Positions 46,132 through 56,422 are shown, counted from the stretch's first letter. The stretch: DNA of 64,000 nucleotides from Desulfofustis sp. (GCA_022340565.1 JAJDNR010000026.1:18115-82114), one strand, 5' to 3'. Notes: a model not told the origin generated them from the sequence alone. Translations and numbers: made by a program.

Positions 46132-46626
46132 TTACCCCTGAAGTTTGGGATAATCGAAACGAAGAAGCCTGCCGTTCCCGCGACAAATCTGTTTCCAGTC
46201 GTCGACGGGAATTTCCATCAGCACGACCCCGCAGGTGGGGATATTGCCCAGGTCCTCGCCGCAGAGCCATTCGGCGCAATCAGTCAGACCGTAATTGTGA
46301 CCTACGACGCACAGCACCGTGACCGTCGGCTGCACCGACCGAATAACCTCAAGCAGAGGTTCACGAGAAAAGGTATAAAGCGACTCGATGAGGACAAGCT
46401 CCTGTTTGTCGAAGCCCAGCCGATCTCCGATACCCCGTGCGGTTTTGCGGGCCCGCCTGGCAGTGCTGGAGATGATCAGCTCCGGCCGCGGGGTATAGGA
46501 AGCCAGCCTCCGAGCCATGATCGGAATATCGCGCTTGCCGCGTTTGTTCAAAGGCCGGTCGTGATCGGTCAACCGGGGATCTGCCCAGCTCGACTTGGCA
46601 TGCCGAATAAGATAGAGAACCTTCAT
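46132..46626 (-). CDS. sixA: SixA-type phosphohistidine phosphatase
   Basis: The 164-residue histidine phosphatase has the catalytic RHAKSSW motif (LYLIRHAKSSWADP), the RPLNKRGKRD segment typical of SixA, STARRARKTA, and the second catalytic His in VVGHNYGL. E. coli SixA dephosphorylates phosphohistidine in the PTS-Ntr system. Here it is coupled by ATGA to a ParA-like gene, so another phosphohistidine or phosphate ester substrate is possible. Confidence 0.88.
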   Translation of the reverse strand: MKVLYLIRHAKSSWADPRLTDHDRPLNKRGKRDIPIMARRLASYTPRPELIISSTARRARKTARGIGDRLGFDKQELVLIESLYTFSREPLLEVIRSVQPTVTVLCVVGHNYGLTDCAEWLCGEDLGNIPTCGVVLMEIPVDDWKQICRGNGRLLRFDYPKLQG

Positions 46627-47369
46627 CTGGACAATCTTCGCTCGATGATCTCCTGCCACAGCAGATCATAGGCATGGGCTGCCGCCGAAGTTCGGGGGTT
46701 CGCTCCCACCGGACGCCGATGGATTCCCATCTTCTCGATTTCCGCCAAAAACGGTATGTAGGTCTGCACGAATATCGGGTAGTCACGATATTTGTTCATG
46801 ATCGACGTATGCATCAGCTTGCGCCGCTCGACCATCGAGAAAAACGCCACAATCTTTTTCTTTTTCGCTTCTACTTTCTTTACAAGTTTCAACAGCTGCT
46901 CAAGCGCCAGCAGCGACAGGGTAGTCGGCACAACGGGAACAGCCACGCAATCAGCGGCGGTGAGGATGTTTTCAGAGAGCACCGTGACATTGGGGGGACA
47001 ATCGAGGATCAGGTAGTCATATTCGTCTTCAAGGGGGGCCAGAAGCCTGGACAACACGATCCTGTTCTTCTTCCGGTCCTTATCGTTGATTGCAATATCG
47101 AGATTACGAAATGAGAAATGGGCGGGCAGCAGATCCAGACCGTCGTAATCGGTTCCCCTGATATAATCATAAAACGCACCGCTGAGCAGTTTCGAGCGGT
47201 TGAACTTCTTCTTCGGTTTGACCCGGTAATAAAACGATGCGGCACCCTGGGAATCCATATCGCACAGCAGCACGCGTCCCCCCCCCTGCGCGGCGCTATA
47301 GGCGAGGTTCACCGAAGTGGCGGTTTTACCCACCCCGCCCTTGGCGCTGTAGACCGCGACGATCTTCAT
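46623..47369 (-). CDS. ParA/MinD-type ATPase
   Basis: The 248-residue protein has the deviant Walker A motif KGGVGKTATSVN at residues 10-21 including the signature lysine, a switch region CDMDSQGAAS, and Walker B YLILDCPPNVTVLSE. It is the small chromosomal or cargo-positioning type without a DNA-binding N-terminal extension. No ParB or parS is seen. It overlaps the CHAD gene and sixA by four bases each. In this setting a role in positioning a CHAD-marked cargo is plausible but inferred. Confidence 0.9.
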   Translation of the reverse strand: MKIVAVYSAKGGVGKTATSVNLAYSAAQGGGRVLLCDMDSQGAASFYYRVKPKKKFNRSKLLSGAFYDYIRGTDYDGLDLLPAHFSFRNLDIAINDKDRKKNRIVLSRLLAPLEDEYDYLILDCPPNVTVLSENILTAADCVAVPVVPTTLSLLALEQLLKLVKKVEAKKKKIVAFFSMVERRKLMHTSIMNKYRDYPIFVQTYIPFLAEIEKMGIHRRPVGANPRTSAAAHAYDLLWQEIIERRLSR

Positions 47370-48952
47370 CGATCGGCTCCATCGGACCGTGCATCCGCCC
47401 AGACCATATCGCTCAACATCGCCTCGATCGGTGTGCTGGAAACCTGCTCATAGGTCGATGCGAACTGGTTCCTGACCTGCATCTTTTTCGCATCGAGCAC
47501 TGTAATCAAGCCCCCAAGGGCAGCTGCCAGTCTGATGGTCTTGAGCGATCTCCCGCGCAGTAAATCGAGTCTGCCGTTCAGCAGCCTCAGCTGAACCGAA
47601 AGGTCGTTAAATTCGCCGAGGTTGTTCTGGAGCATTTTCATCTGCTTGACAATGACCGTCATGTTCGACTCGTCATAAAAACTCTTGAAAAATTCAAGCA
47701 GGTACCTGAACTTTTTGCCTTGTATTCTAAGCCGATGGATCTTCTCATCGGTACTGGCATCGGTTATCGCATTTCCGCTTCTGATATATTTTCTGCATCG
47801 CTTGACGATCATCGCATCGGCGCATGTTTTGCACGAGCCGAGCAACTGGCCGTTGTAGAGCCTGCCCTCCTTATCGTTCAGAAATCGCCGCCAGTCTTCA
47901 ACCAGCGACTGGTACCTCGGCGATCTCAAATGCGAGTGCAATCGCTTCAATTCCTCGATCCGTTTTTCCCGGAGTTCGTCGAAGAACAGCTGAAGTCCTG
48001 GCCGCAGTGTCGGAGGCAGCATATTTAGGTAGTCGTTTTTGGTGAGCAGATATACGTCGATATCGCGAACCGGTCCGGTGACAGTACCGAGCCATTTGAA
48101 CTCGTTTTCGAAATGACCGGTCACGGTGGCGGGCAGGATCTTTTTGAAAAGATCGATCAGGGAACGGGTACGGCGAACCGCTATGCGGAAATCATGGAGA
48201 AACTCCGAATCAATGTCAGCCACGATCCCCTCGAGATTTCTCTCCATATCCGCCAGCAGGTGCAGGCAGATGATCGAAACCGCATCGCCGATGCTGATGG
48301 TCCGCTCGAGGCCGATGTCGAATTTGCCTCCGTAACCGCCTGGAACCCGTCCCGATCGCTTCAGGATGCGTGTCGTCTCACTGTGCCTGCCGACCTTGCG
48401 CAATCCCAGGTCGAGGCAGTGCTGCACGATGTTGCGAAAGGATGTATCATACCCTCTGATCTCTTCGACGACGATAGTCTCCAACGGATTGTGTTCATCG
48501 CCGTCGTCCCTCACCAGCTGCTGCAGACCGATCCTCGCCACGGTCTTGCGTTCATCGTTCATGACCCTGAACAGATCGACCATGGACAGAGTCGATATCA
48601 CCGGGCTTAAGGCCCGCATGTCGATGCAGTCCCTGAGCTGATTCTGCAGTTCACCGACCGGGATATCCCACCAGAAATACCTGCTTCTCTTTCTTCCTGC
48701 CACCGACGCAATCCGCCTGCCCCTGGTGCTCTGCAGTATCAGGCGGCTTCCGCAGCGATAAAGAATCAGCTTGCGGCGATAGAGGCGCCAGTCGAAGGTG
48801 TCGTAATAACTCCGCTTTTCGACCTTGCTGCCGGTGCCCTCGACGAGGAACTGGTCGTCGAGCCGCTTGAGTAGCGCCTCGAAGCGGCCAGTGCGTGCGA
48901 GTTTGAAAAATGCCGAATCAGGCTGCTTGATCTCAGGACCGGTAGTCCGCAT
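47366..48952 (-). CDS. CHAD-domain protein with CYTH-like N-terminal part
   Basis: The 528-residue protein has an N-terminal region resembling a reduced CYTH fold (YYDTFDWRLYRRKLILYRCG) without the usual ExExK motif. From about residue 225 it has a CHAD helical bundle with the conserved basic motifs FLHDFRIAVRRTRSLIDLF and IHRLRIQGKKFRYLLEFF. CHAD domains bind polyphosphate through these Arg/Lys/His residues and several CHAD proteins locate to polyphosphate granules. Its start lies 20 bases inside the end of argJ and its end overlaps the ParA gene by ATGA. Confidence 0.85.
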   Translation of the reverse strand: MRTTGPEIKQPDSAFFKLARTGRFEALLKRLDDQFLVEGTGSKVEKRSYYDTFDWRLYRRKLILYRCGSRLILQSTRGRRIASVAGRKRSRYFWWDIPVGELQNQLRDCIDMRALSPVISTLSMVDLFRVMNDERKTVARIGLQQLVRDDGDEHNPLETIVVEEIRGYDTSFRNIVQHCLDLGLRKVGRHSETTRILKRSGRVPGGYGGKFDIGLERTISIGDAVSIICLHLLADMERNLEGIVADIDSEFLHDFRIAVRRTRSLIDLFKKILPATVTGHFENEFKWLGTVTGPVRDIDVYLLTKNDYLNMLPPTLRPGLQLFFDELREKRIEELKRLHSHLRSPRYQSLVEDWRRFLNDKEGRLYNGQLLGSCKTCADAMIVKRCRKYIRSGNAITDASTDEKIHRLRIQGKKFRYLLEFFKSFYDESNMTVIVKQMKMLQNNLGEFNDLSVQLRLLNGRLDLLRGRSLKTIRLAAALGGLITVLDAKKMQVRNQFASTYEQVSSTPIEAMLSDMVWADARSDGADR

Positions 48953-50117
48953 TTATCTTTACATAATCAATAGAAAAATCACAGGTATACACTTCTTCGC
49001 ATCCGGTTCCGTCTTTCAAGTCGATAATTACCGTGAAAAATCTCTGTTTCAAGACTTCGGTCGCCCTGCGTTCCGCCTCGCTTCCAAGGGTAACGCCGTT
49101 TTTCACGAGAAGCGCATCGCCAAAGGCGATATCCACGTGATCCGGGTTGAATCTCACGCCCGAGCGTCCCATTGCCGCGATGATTCTACCCCAGTTGGCG
49201 TCTTCCCCGAAAAAGGCTGTCTTTACCAGGTTCGAATTGGCCACGGTGCGCGCCACCTGTTCCGCCTCCTCATTCTCCCTGGCGCCGCAGACCCGTATGG
49301 TGATGCACTTGGTGGCTCCTTCCCCGTCTTCAACGACCTTCAGGGCAAGATCCTTGAGGAGCAGCTCCAGGGTATCTTCGAAGCTGCGGTAATCTTCGTG
49401 CTCCTCGTCCTCGATCCACGGGTTCCCTGCCGCGCCGCTGGCCATGACCAGCACCATGTCGTTGGTGCTGGTATCGCCGTCGACGGTGATCCGGTTGAAC
49501 GTTCGCGACACCGAATTCTTGAGCGCGCGTTTCAGTTCCGGCGCGCTGATCTGCGCGTCGGTCAACACAAAGGCAAGCATGGTTGCCATATTCGGCATGA
49601 TCATGCCCGAACCCTTTGCCATGGCCATGAAATTCACTACCTTACCGCCGATTTCAACCGATGCGGCGACCGTTTTTTTGACCGTATCGGTGGTCATGAT
49701 CGCCTCGGCTACCTGATCGAAATGATCAGGCGAAAGGTTTTCCACGAGCCCGGACATGCTGCGTTCGAACGCAGCCATGTCCAAGGGCAGACCGATGACC
49801 CCGGTTGAGGACACCAGCACCAGTTCCTCATCAATGCCCAGCGCTTCCGCCGCCATCCTGGAGGCTTTCCGGGCGGCGACCATGCCCGCTTCACCGGTGC
49901 AGGCATTGGCATTGCCACTGTTGATCAGCACTGCCTGGCAGCGTCCCTGCTTGAGCCGCTCGGAACTCAGCACCACCGGAGCCGCTTTGATCTGGTTGGT
50001 GGTAAATACGCCCGCCGCCACCACCGGTGTCCGGCTATAGATCAATCCAAGATCGAGTCGATCGGCGTATTTGATACCTGCAGCCACCGCAGACAAAGAA
50101 AAATCTTTTATAATCAT
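48933..50117 (-). CDS. argJ: Arginine biosynthesis bifunctional protein ArgJ
   Basis: The 394-residue enzyme transfers acetyl from N-acetylornithine to glutamate and may also use acetyl-CoA. Family motifs are AAGVFTTNQIKAAPV, LINSGNANACTGEAG and the autocleavage site in KGSGMIMPNMATMLAF, where the Thr of NMATML becomes the nucleophile of the beta chain. ITVDGDTSTNDMVL follows. The start at 50117 gives the usual N-terminus; 50138 would add seven residues. Its 3' end overlaps the CHAD gene by 20 bases. Confidence 0.94.
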   Translation of the reverse strand: MIIKDFSLSAVAAGIKYADRLDLGLIYSRTPVVAAGVFTTNQIKAAPVVLSSERLKQGRCQAVLINSGNANACTGEAGMVAARKASRMAAEALGIDEELVLVSSTGVIGLPLDMAAFERSMSGLVENLSPDHFDQVAEAIMTTDTVKKTVAASVEIGGKVVNFMAMAKGSGMIMPNMATMLAFVLTDAQISAPELKRALKNSVSRTFNRITVDGDTSTNDMVLVMASGAAGNPWIEDEEHEDYRSFEDTLELLLKDLALKVVEDGEGATKCITIRVCGARENEEAEQVARTVANSNLVKTAFFGEDANWGRIIAAMGRSGVRFNPDHVDIAFGDALLVKNGVTLGSEAERRATEVLKQRFFTVIIDLKDGTGCEEVYTCDFSIDYVKINADYRS

Positions 50118-50447
50118 ATTGAAATCCACTATATTCATGAGTCGGACAGCAGGAAAACCGATGGTTCTGTCTATGATCAAGACATAAAGGCAATCCGCGC
50201 AGACCCGGAAACGACGGTCGAGGTGCAGGCGTCTCGTCTACCGGAGGCCGGATGAGCATTAGATTTCCAGGGTACCTCTGGTGCGTACAGATCGATAAAA
50301 CGCTGTCAAATCTTCCCTTAACATTGTCATTGTTATACCCAATGCAACGGACTCAGACAATATAATAGCACGCAGGTAACGAACGATGTTCAACGACATC
50401 GAATATTTGACCGGACTCTGCCCGTCCATCCGCGCGGCATCGGAGTG
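50118..50447. other. 330-base divergent gap between argJ and cls
   Basis: No gene is recognised. A perfect TATAAT at 50361-50366 on the plus strand lies 82 bases before cls but lacks a good -35 at the right distance. The region should hold both divergent promoters. I see no ARG-box-like dyad that I would defend. Confidence 0.4.
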
Positions 50448-51953
50448 ATGACAGAAGAGTCCGCCCACTGGATCTTCAGCGTCTATCCGACCCTGGTGCT
50501 GCTTGCCGATCTAACCGTGCGTATCGGTCTTTCGATCCGCGTGATCATGCGCAAGCGCCCGTACGGCATCACCTTTGCGTGGCTGTTTGTGATCCTGCTG
50601 TTTCCGTTTGCCGGAGCGATATTCTACCTGTTTTTCGGCGAAAACCGCATCTCGGACAAACGCGCCGCCCGGGCTCGGCAGAGTCAGGACCACTATCAGT
50701 ACTGGCTGAACTCACTGAAGAACCGCTCCCCGGTCAAATGGGACGAAAAGGCCGATACTTGTCTGCCGCTCCACAATCAGGCCGAAAAATTGATCGGGAT
50801 TCCGGCGCTTGCCGGTAATCACCTGGAACTGATAGACACCCCCGAGGAAATTCTCCAGGCCATCGTTGACGATATTCGCGGGGCCAAGTCAACCTGTCAC
50901 CTGCAGTTTTACATCTGGCAGGAAGGAGGTATGGTCAGCGAAATCGAAAATGCGCTGCTCGAAGTCGCCGGCCGGGGGGTGACCTGCCGCATTCTGCTCG
51001 ATTCAATCGGCAGCAGCGAATTTCTCAAGGGACAGCGGGCAAAAACCCTGATGGATGCGGGTATCATGATCCAGGCATCGCTTCCCGCCGGAATCATAAA
51101 AACGCTGTTCGCCCGGATCGACATCCGCAACCACCGCAAAATCGTCGTGATCGATGGAGAAATCGCCTATACCGGCAGCCAGAATATGGTGGACCCCAAA
51201 TATTTCAAACAGGAATCGGGGATCGGTGAATGGGTCGACGTTATGGTGCGGATAACCGGGCCGGTGGTCGAGTCGCTGGCCGGCACTTTCGTCAGCGACT
51301 GGTACCTCGAATCAGATGATCAGCAGGCTACAGCTCTCGACATCGGCTCAACCATACACGATATTACCAGGCGGACCGACGTACACCAGATCGAAAGAAC
51401 CGGAGACACGCCCGTCCAGCTGGTTCCCTCGGGCCCCGGCCTGGTTCCCGATGCGATCCACTCGCTGCTGCTGACCACCATCTATTCCGCCCGTGATGAA
51501 CTGGTGCTGACCACCCCCTATTTCGTCCCCGACGAATCGCTGCTGACCGCCCTGAAATCGGCCGCTCAACGAAGGGTTAACGTAACAGTGATCCTGCCCC
51601 AAAGAAACGATTCGAAGCTGATTCACTACGCGAGCCAGGCCCACTTTTTCGAACTGGCCAGATCGGGGGTCCGCATCATGCAGTTCCGGGGCGGCCTGCT
51701 CCACTCCAAAACGATCACGGTGGACCGTGAATTCTGCCTGTTCGGCTCGGTGAACCTCGACATGCGAAGTTTCTGGCTCAATTTCGAAGCCACGCTTTTC
51801 ATCTACGATCGCCTGTTTGCCGACAAAATACGAACCCTCCAGGCCCGCTACGAGGATCAGTCAGAGGAAATCGATGTGCATCTGTTTGAGCGCCGGCCGG
51901 TTATCAATCGCTTCATGGAAAATCTGGCGCTGCTGCTCGGGCCGCTGCTCTGA
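50448..51953 (+). CDS. cls: Cardiolipin synthase
   Basis: The 501-residue phospholipase-D-family enzyme joins phosphatidylglycerol to make cardiolipin in the inner membrane. Two N-terminal membrane helices (about residues 10-65) precede two catalytic HKD motifs, NHRKIVVIDGEIAYTGSQN and LHSKTITVDREFCLFGSVN. The ATG at 50448 is used rather than the GTG just before it. The phosphoesterase gene follows after four bases. Confidence 0.94.
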   Translation: MTEESAHWIFSVYPTLVLLADLTVRIGLSIRVIMRKRPYGITFAWLFVILLFPFAGAIFYLFFGENRISDKRAARARQSQDHYQYWLNSLKNRSPVKWDEKADTCLPLHNQAEKLIGIPALAGNHLELIDTPEEILQAIVDDIRGAKSTCHLQFYIWQEGGMVSEIENALLEVAGRGVTCRILLDSIGSSEFLKGQRAKTLMDAGIMIQASLPAGIIKTLFARIDIRNHRKIVVIDGEIAYTGSQNMVDPKYFKQESGIGEWVDVMVRITGPVVESLAGTFVSDWYLESDDQQATALDIGSTIHDITRRTDVHQIERTGDTPVQLVPSGPGLVPDAIHSLLLTTIYSARDELVLTTPYFVPDESLLTALKSAAQRRVNVTVILPQRNDSKLIHYASQAHFFELARSGVRIMQFRGGLLHSKTITVDREFCLFGSVNLDMRSFWLNFEATLFIYDRLFADKIRTLQARYEDQSEEIDVHLFERRPVINRFMENLALLLGPLL

Positions 51954-51957
51954 GATC

Positions 51958-52701
51958 ATGAAGATACTGCTGCTGTCCGATATCCACGCAAATTTTCCGG
52001 CCCTCGATGCACTCGGCCGTCAGTTTCCGCTCGATTCATTCGACCTCATCCTCAACGGCGGCGACTCTCTGGTCTACGGCCCGTTTCCCAATCAAACCAT
52101 AGACTGGCTGCGCAACCACCGGGCCATCTCGATCCTCGGCAACACCGACCGCCATGTAATCACGCTGCTCGACGGAAAAACCTTTAAAAAACCTCGCGCC
52201 CCGGATAAACGCATCATGTATGGCTGGACCGCTGCGGAACTGACCACCGAAAACCGTTCCTGGCTGCTGCAGCAGCCTCATACCCGGCTTATACCGCTGA
52301 ACGGAGATAGCAACACGGATGCTGATGTTTCGGAAGTTCTGCACATGTGTCACGGCAGCCCGGCTGATGCCGATGAATTTCTGTTTCCCGATACACCGGC
52401 GGACCGGTTCAGGGAACTGACCCGGCTCGCCGAGGGGAGGCTGGTTACCGTCGGTCACAGTCATACGCAGTTTCACACGGTCGTGTCCGGAGTGCATTTC
52501 ATCAATCCCGGCAGTGTCGGCAGAATGTTCGACGGCCGGGTGAGCGGAGCCTGCGGGGTCATCTGTATAAACCGGGGAAAAATAGAAGTGGAACTGCACC
52601 GGGTACCCTATCCGGTCGACATCGTTGCCGAGGAGATCCTGCGGTTGCGCCTGCCGTCCATATATGCGGAAATGTTTGTCAGGGGCATGAAACTCAATTA
52701 A
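51958..52701 (+). CDS. YfcE-type metallophosphoesterase
   Basis: The 247-residue calcineurin-like phosphoesterase has all metal motifs: SDIHANFPAL, GGDSLVYGPFP, GNTDRHV, MCHGSPAD, GHSHTQF and FINPGSVG. It resembles YfcE/MJ0936-like phosphodiesterases. Substrate is unknown. It follows cls by four bases and lies 89 bases before the polyphosphate kinase gene. Confidence 0.88.
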   Translation: MKILLLSDIHANFPALDALGRQFPLDSFDLILNGGDSLVYGPFPNQTIDWLRNHRAISILGNTDRHVITLLDGKTFKKPRAPDKRIMYGWTAAELTTENRSWLLQQPHTRLIPLNGDSNTDADVSEVLHMCHGSPADADEFLFPDTPADRFRELTRLAEGRLVTVGHSHTQFHTVVSGVHFINPGSVGRMFDGRVSGACGVICINRGKIEVELHRVPYPVDIVAEEILRLRLPSIYAEMFVRGMKLN

Positions 52702-52790
52702 GATTGCGTTTGCCCACCCCCCTTTGTTACAGTTCGCTTAATCATCGGTCTTGACCGTCAACTTCTCAAATAAAATCATGGAGCCGGGTG

Positions 52791-53702
52791 ATGGGAGACA
52801 ACGGAAACGGTAAGAAAGACAAGAAACCAAAGGCCGAAAAGGTCAAACTCCAGGAGCTGACCGCCCTCAGCAATATCGACTCCGTGGAGGACAAGGACAA
52901 GACCGCCATCTGGATAAAGAACTGGCACCTTGCCTATGAATTCGAGCTGAGACGGCTGCAGGTCGAATTGATGAAACTGCAGAAATCGATGAAGGCGAAC
53001 GGCATGCGGCTGCTGCTCATTTTCGAAGGACGCGACGCCGCCGGCAAGGGGGGCACGATCAAACGCTTCATCGCCCACCTCAACCCCCGCTACACCCGCG
53101 TCGTGGCGCTGATCAAGCCCAACGAAACGGAACAGACACAATGGTACTTCCAGCGCTACATCAGTCACCTCCCGTCCGCCGGGGAAATCGTTTTCTTCGA
53201 CCGGAGCTGGTACAACCGGGCCATGGTCGAACCGGTGATGGGATTCTGCACCGACGTGCAGAACAAACGCTTCCTCAAGGACGTTCCGCTGCTCGAGGAG
53301 TTGATCGTCAAGGACGGCATCAAGCTGTTCAAGTTCTACTACTCGGTTTCAAAGAATATCCAGAAAGAACGGTTTGAATCGCGGCGCGAGGACCCATTGA
53401 AACAGTACAAACTTTCACCGGTCGACAACCTCGCCCAGAAATACTGGGATCAATACTCGCTGAGAAAATTTCAGATGCTCCAGGAAACCAACCGCACGAT
53501 CGCGCCGTGGACCATCATCAGATCCGATAACAAGAAGATGGCCCGCATCAACTGCATCAGGTTTGTGCTGAGCCAGCTCGATTATGAAGGGAAACTGCCC
53601 GACAAGGAATTGAAACCCGATCCGGAAATCGTCGTATCCGGCATCGACGAACTGAGGCACATGGAAGAAAATCTGATGCAGCCGGATAAGCTGTACGGCT
53701 GA
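52791..53702 (+). CDS. ppk2: Polyphosphate kinase 2
   Basis: The 303-residue enzyme transfers phosphate between polyphosphate and nucleotides. The Walker A segment FEGRDAAGKGGTIKRF, the Walker B/lid segment FFDRSWYNRAMVEPVMGF and KFYYSVSKNIQKERFESRR mark the PPK2 family, single-domain type. A Lys-rich tail (KKDKKPKAEK) opens the protein. The ATG at 52791 has GGAG seven bases before it. It may act with the CHAD protein in polyphosphate handling, which is inference. Confidence 0.93.
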   Translation: MGDNGNGKKDKKPKAEKVKLQELTALSNIDSVEDKDKTAIWIKNWHLAYEFELRRLQVELMKLQKSMKANGMRLLLIFEGRDAAGKGGTIKRFIAHLNPRYTRVVALIKPNETEQTQWYFQRYISHLPSAGEIVFFDRSWYNRAMVEPVMGFCTDVQNKRFLKDVPLLEELIVKDGIKLFKFYYSVSKNIQKERFESRREDPLKQYKLSPVDNLAQKYWDQYSLRKFQMLQETNRTIAPWTIIRSDNKKMARINCIRFVLSQLDYEGKLPDKELKPDPEIVVSGIDELRHMEENLMQPDKLYG

Positions 53703-53719
53703 TCACCTCGATGGCCTAG

Positions 53720-53753
53720 GTTCAGGAGCCAGCCGCAGCACTGTCCCCTGAAC
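53720..53753. terminator. Possible bidirectional hairpin between ppk2 and secA
   Basis: GTTCAGG (53720-53726) and CCTGAAC (53747-53753) form a perfect 7-bp stem with a 20-nt loop in the 51-base convergent gap. There is no T run, so intrinsic termination is doubtful. Confidence 0.3.
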
Positions 53754-56303
53754 TCAATTGAGTCTTCCGCAGCACTTCTTGTATTTCTTTCCCGAACCGC
53801 ATGGACAGGGAGCGTTTCTGCCGATCTTGTCGCCTTCCCGTTTGATCGGCTCCTGCCCTTTGGCTTCCTCGCCGGCGGCCCCCTTGTTCAACCGCATCTC
53901 CTGCTCCTGGCGCCTCCGCCGCTCCTCTTGCATCCGCTCGACCTCGTCTTCCTGGACGAGGCGGACATGCATGAGGGTTTTTACGGTCTGCAGCTTGACC
54001 GTCTCGATCATGGTCATGAACAGGTCGAATGCTTCCTTCTTGTATTCGTTGAGCGGATTCTTCTGGCCATACCCGCGCAGCCCGATCCCCTCCTTGAGAT
54101 GGTCCATGTTGAGCAGGTGTTCTTTCCAGTGGCTGTCGACGATCTGCAGCAGAATGAGCCGTTCGATCTGGCGCTGATTGTCGGCTCCGTTTCGCTCTTC
54201 CTGGGCAAGACGCGCCTGCTCGGCTATTTCAGCAATTGCCTCGTGCAGGCTGTCCGCTTTGAACTCCTTTTTCCGCTCGTCGCTCCACTGCGGTTTGATG
54301 CCGAATATCTCGGCAACCTGCTGCTCGCAGCTCTGCCAGTCCCATTCCGGTGCCTCGACTCGTTCCTGGGCGGTTTCACCGACGATGTCGTCGATCAGAT
54401 CCTCGGTCATGTCAGCGAGCACCTGCTGCAGGTTGCTGCCTTCGAGAACCTGGCGGCGCTGCTGGTAGATAACTTCGCGCTGAGTGTTCATCACGTCGTC
54501 ATACTCGAGCAAGTGTTTGCGGATATCGAAGTGATGACCTTCGACCTTGCGCTGGGCGTTCTCAATGGCGCGGGTGATCATCGCATGTTCAATCGGTTCA
54601 TCCTCTTCCATGCCGAGTTTTTCCATGATCCCGGAAATTCTGCCCGATCCGAAAATGCGCAGCAGGTCGTCTTCGAGCGACAGATAAAATCGCGAAGAGC
54701 CCGGATCGCCCTGACGGCCTGACCGGCCGCGCAGCTGATTGTCGATGCGTCTCGACTCGTGACGGGACGTGCCCAGGATATGAAGCCCGCCGACCTCGAT
54801 GACGCCCTCGCCGAGTTTGATGTCGGTCCCGCGTCCGGCCATGTTGGTGGCGATGGTTACCCGGCCCAGCTGACCGGCCTGGGCGATGATCTCGGCCTCC
54901 CGCTCATGATGTTTGGCGTTGAGCACGTCATGAGGGATCTTCTCCCTTTTCAGCATCTGCGAGATCTTCTCGGAAACGTCGATCGATATCGTTCCCACCA
55001 GCACCGGCTGTCCGGCCTGATGCTTCTCCTTGATCTCATTGATCACCGCACGGTATTTGGCCTTCTCGTTCTTGTAGATGACATCGGCAAAGTCCTTGCG
55101 GATCATTTCCTTGTGGGTGGGCAGCACCACCACGTCGAGATCATAGATTTTCTTGAATTCCGGCGCCTCGGTATCAGCCGTTCCGGTCATGCCGGCGAGT
55201 TTGTCGTACATCCTGAAATAATTCTGGAAGGTGATCGAGGCCAGAGTCTGGTTCTCCCGTTCGATCTTCACATGCTCCTTGGCCTCAAGCGCCTGGTGCA
55301 GCCCGTCGCTGTAGCGTCGCCCTTCCATGGTCCTGCCGGTGAACTCGTCGACGATGACGACCTGTCCGTTTCTGACGATATAATCGACATCCTTCTTGAA
55401 CAGCACATGTGCCTTCAGCGACTGGTTGAGGTGATGCAGATATTCGATATTGCGCGGGTCGTAAAGGTTGTCGATGCCGAGCAGCTGCTCCCCGAGTGCG
55501 ATTCCCTCCTCGTTCAGCGACACCTGTCGGCCCTTTTCGTCCACCAGAAAGTGATCATCCCGCTTGAAGTGTTTCATGATCCGGTTGACGTTGTCATACA
55601 GCTCAGTCGACATGTCCGCCGGGCCGGAAATGATCAGCGGTGTCCGTGCTTCATCGATGAGGATCGAGTCCACTTCGTCGACGATGCCGAAATTGAACCC
55701 GCGCTGGCAGAAATCGGCCAGCTGGAATTTCATGTTGTCGCGGAGGTAGTCGAACCCGAATTCATTGTTGGTGCCGTAAGTCACATCGGCGCGATAGGCC
55801 TGCTGCCGCTCGGCGTCGCCCATGTCATGCACGATCCTGCCGACCTCCAGGCCGAGGGAACGGTACACCTGTCCCATCCATTCGGCGTCACGGGTGGCCA
55901 GGTAATCGTTCACGGTGACCACATGGACCCCTTTGCCGGCCAGCGCGTTGAGATAGACCGCCAGGGTCGAGGTCAGGGTCTTGCCCTCACCGGTCTTCAT
56001 TTCGGCGATGCACCCCTGATGCAGCACCACGCCGCCGATCAGCTGGACATCGAAATGACGCTCGCCGAGGATTCGCCTGGACGCCTCCCTCATCACCGCA
56101 AAGGTCTCGGGAATCAGGTCGTCGAGCGGTTCCCCGTTGCCGACCCGCTCCCGGAACGTCACTGTCTTTGCCGCAAGCTCCTGGTCATCGAGTTTCTGAA
56201 TTTCCGGCTCCAGTTCGTTGGTTCGGTTGACCAGTGGCTGGATCTGCTTGAGAACCCGGTCGTTTTTGCTGCCGAAGACTTTGGTTAATACTTTTCCTAT
56301 CAT
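53754..56303 (-). CDS. secA: Preprotein translocase ATPase SecA
   Basis: The 849-residue motor drives proteins through SecYEG. Nucleotide motifs are [20 protein letters not shown] (Walker A), [19 protein letters not shown] (Walker B region) and [33 protein letters not shown]-like segments complete the helicase core. The C-terminus has a Glu/Arg-rich linker and the zinc-binding SEC-C motif [13 protein letters not shown], which also contacts SecB. The upstream neighbour is an ArgA-like acetyltransferase. Confidence 0.97.
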   Translation of the reverse strand: MIGKVLTKVFGSKNDRVLKQIQPLVNRTNELEPEIQKLDDQELAAKTVTFRERVGNGEPLDDLIPETFAVMREASRRILGERHFDVQLIGGVVLHQGCIAEMKTGEGKTLTSTLAVYLNALAGKGVHVVTVNDYLATRDAEWMGQVYRSLGLEVGRIVHDMGDAERQQAYRADVTYGTNNEFGFDYLRDNMKFQLADFCQRGFNFGIVDEVDSILIDEARTPLIISGPADMSTELYDNVNRIMKHFKRDDHFLVDEKGRQVSLNEEGIALGEQLLGIDNLYDPRNIEYLHHLNQSLKAHVLFKKDVDYIVRNGQVVIVDEFTGRTMEGRRYSDGLHQALEAKEHVKIERENQTLASITFQNYFRMYDKLAGMTGTADTEAPEFKKIYDLDVVVLPTHKEMIRKDFADVIYKNEKAKYRAVINEIKEKHQAGQPVLVGTISIDVSEKISQMLKREKIPHDVLNAKHHEREAEIIAQAGQLGRVTIATNMAGRGTDIKLGEGVIEVGGLHILGTSRHESRRIDNQLRGRSGRQGDPGSSRFYLSLEDDLLRIFGSGRISGIMEKLGMEEDEPIEHAMITRAIENAQRKVEGHHFDIRKHLLEYDDVMNTQREVIYQQRRQVLEGSNLQQVLADMTEDLIDDIVGETAQERVEAPEWDWQSCEQQVAEIFGIKPQWSDERKKEFKADSLHEAIAEIAEQARLAQEERNGADNQRQIERLILLQIVDSHWKEHLLNMDHLKEGIGLRGYGQKNPLNEYKKEAFDLFMTMIETVKLQTVKTLMHVRLVQEDEVERMQEERRRRQEQEMRLNKGAAGEEAKGQEPIKREGDKIGRNAPCPCGSGKKYKKCCGRLN

Positions 56304-56422
56304 GGTGTGCAGGTATAGAGGTGATGAATAAAAAGGAGCATGACGACCGCCACACTAAACACAATCGGTCCGTTTGGCAATACTCGGCTCCGATCAGGCC
56401 CGGTCTGATACCGTCTCTGCTG

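Noticed and set aside
46097-46279. N-terminal extension of the Gate-domain membrane protein
   Set aside because: It overlaps sixA, is Arg-rich and lacks membrane character. The family region starts at 46096.
50259-50468. 69-codon minus-strand open frame upstream of cls
   Set aside because: It overlaps the cls start and the divergent promoter region, with no domain seen.
54759-56288. 509-codon open frame on the plus strand opposite secA
   Set aside because: It is an antisense shadow of a certain gene. It has no recognisable domain, and its length follows from GC-rich codon structure.
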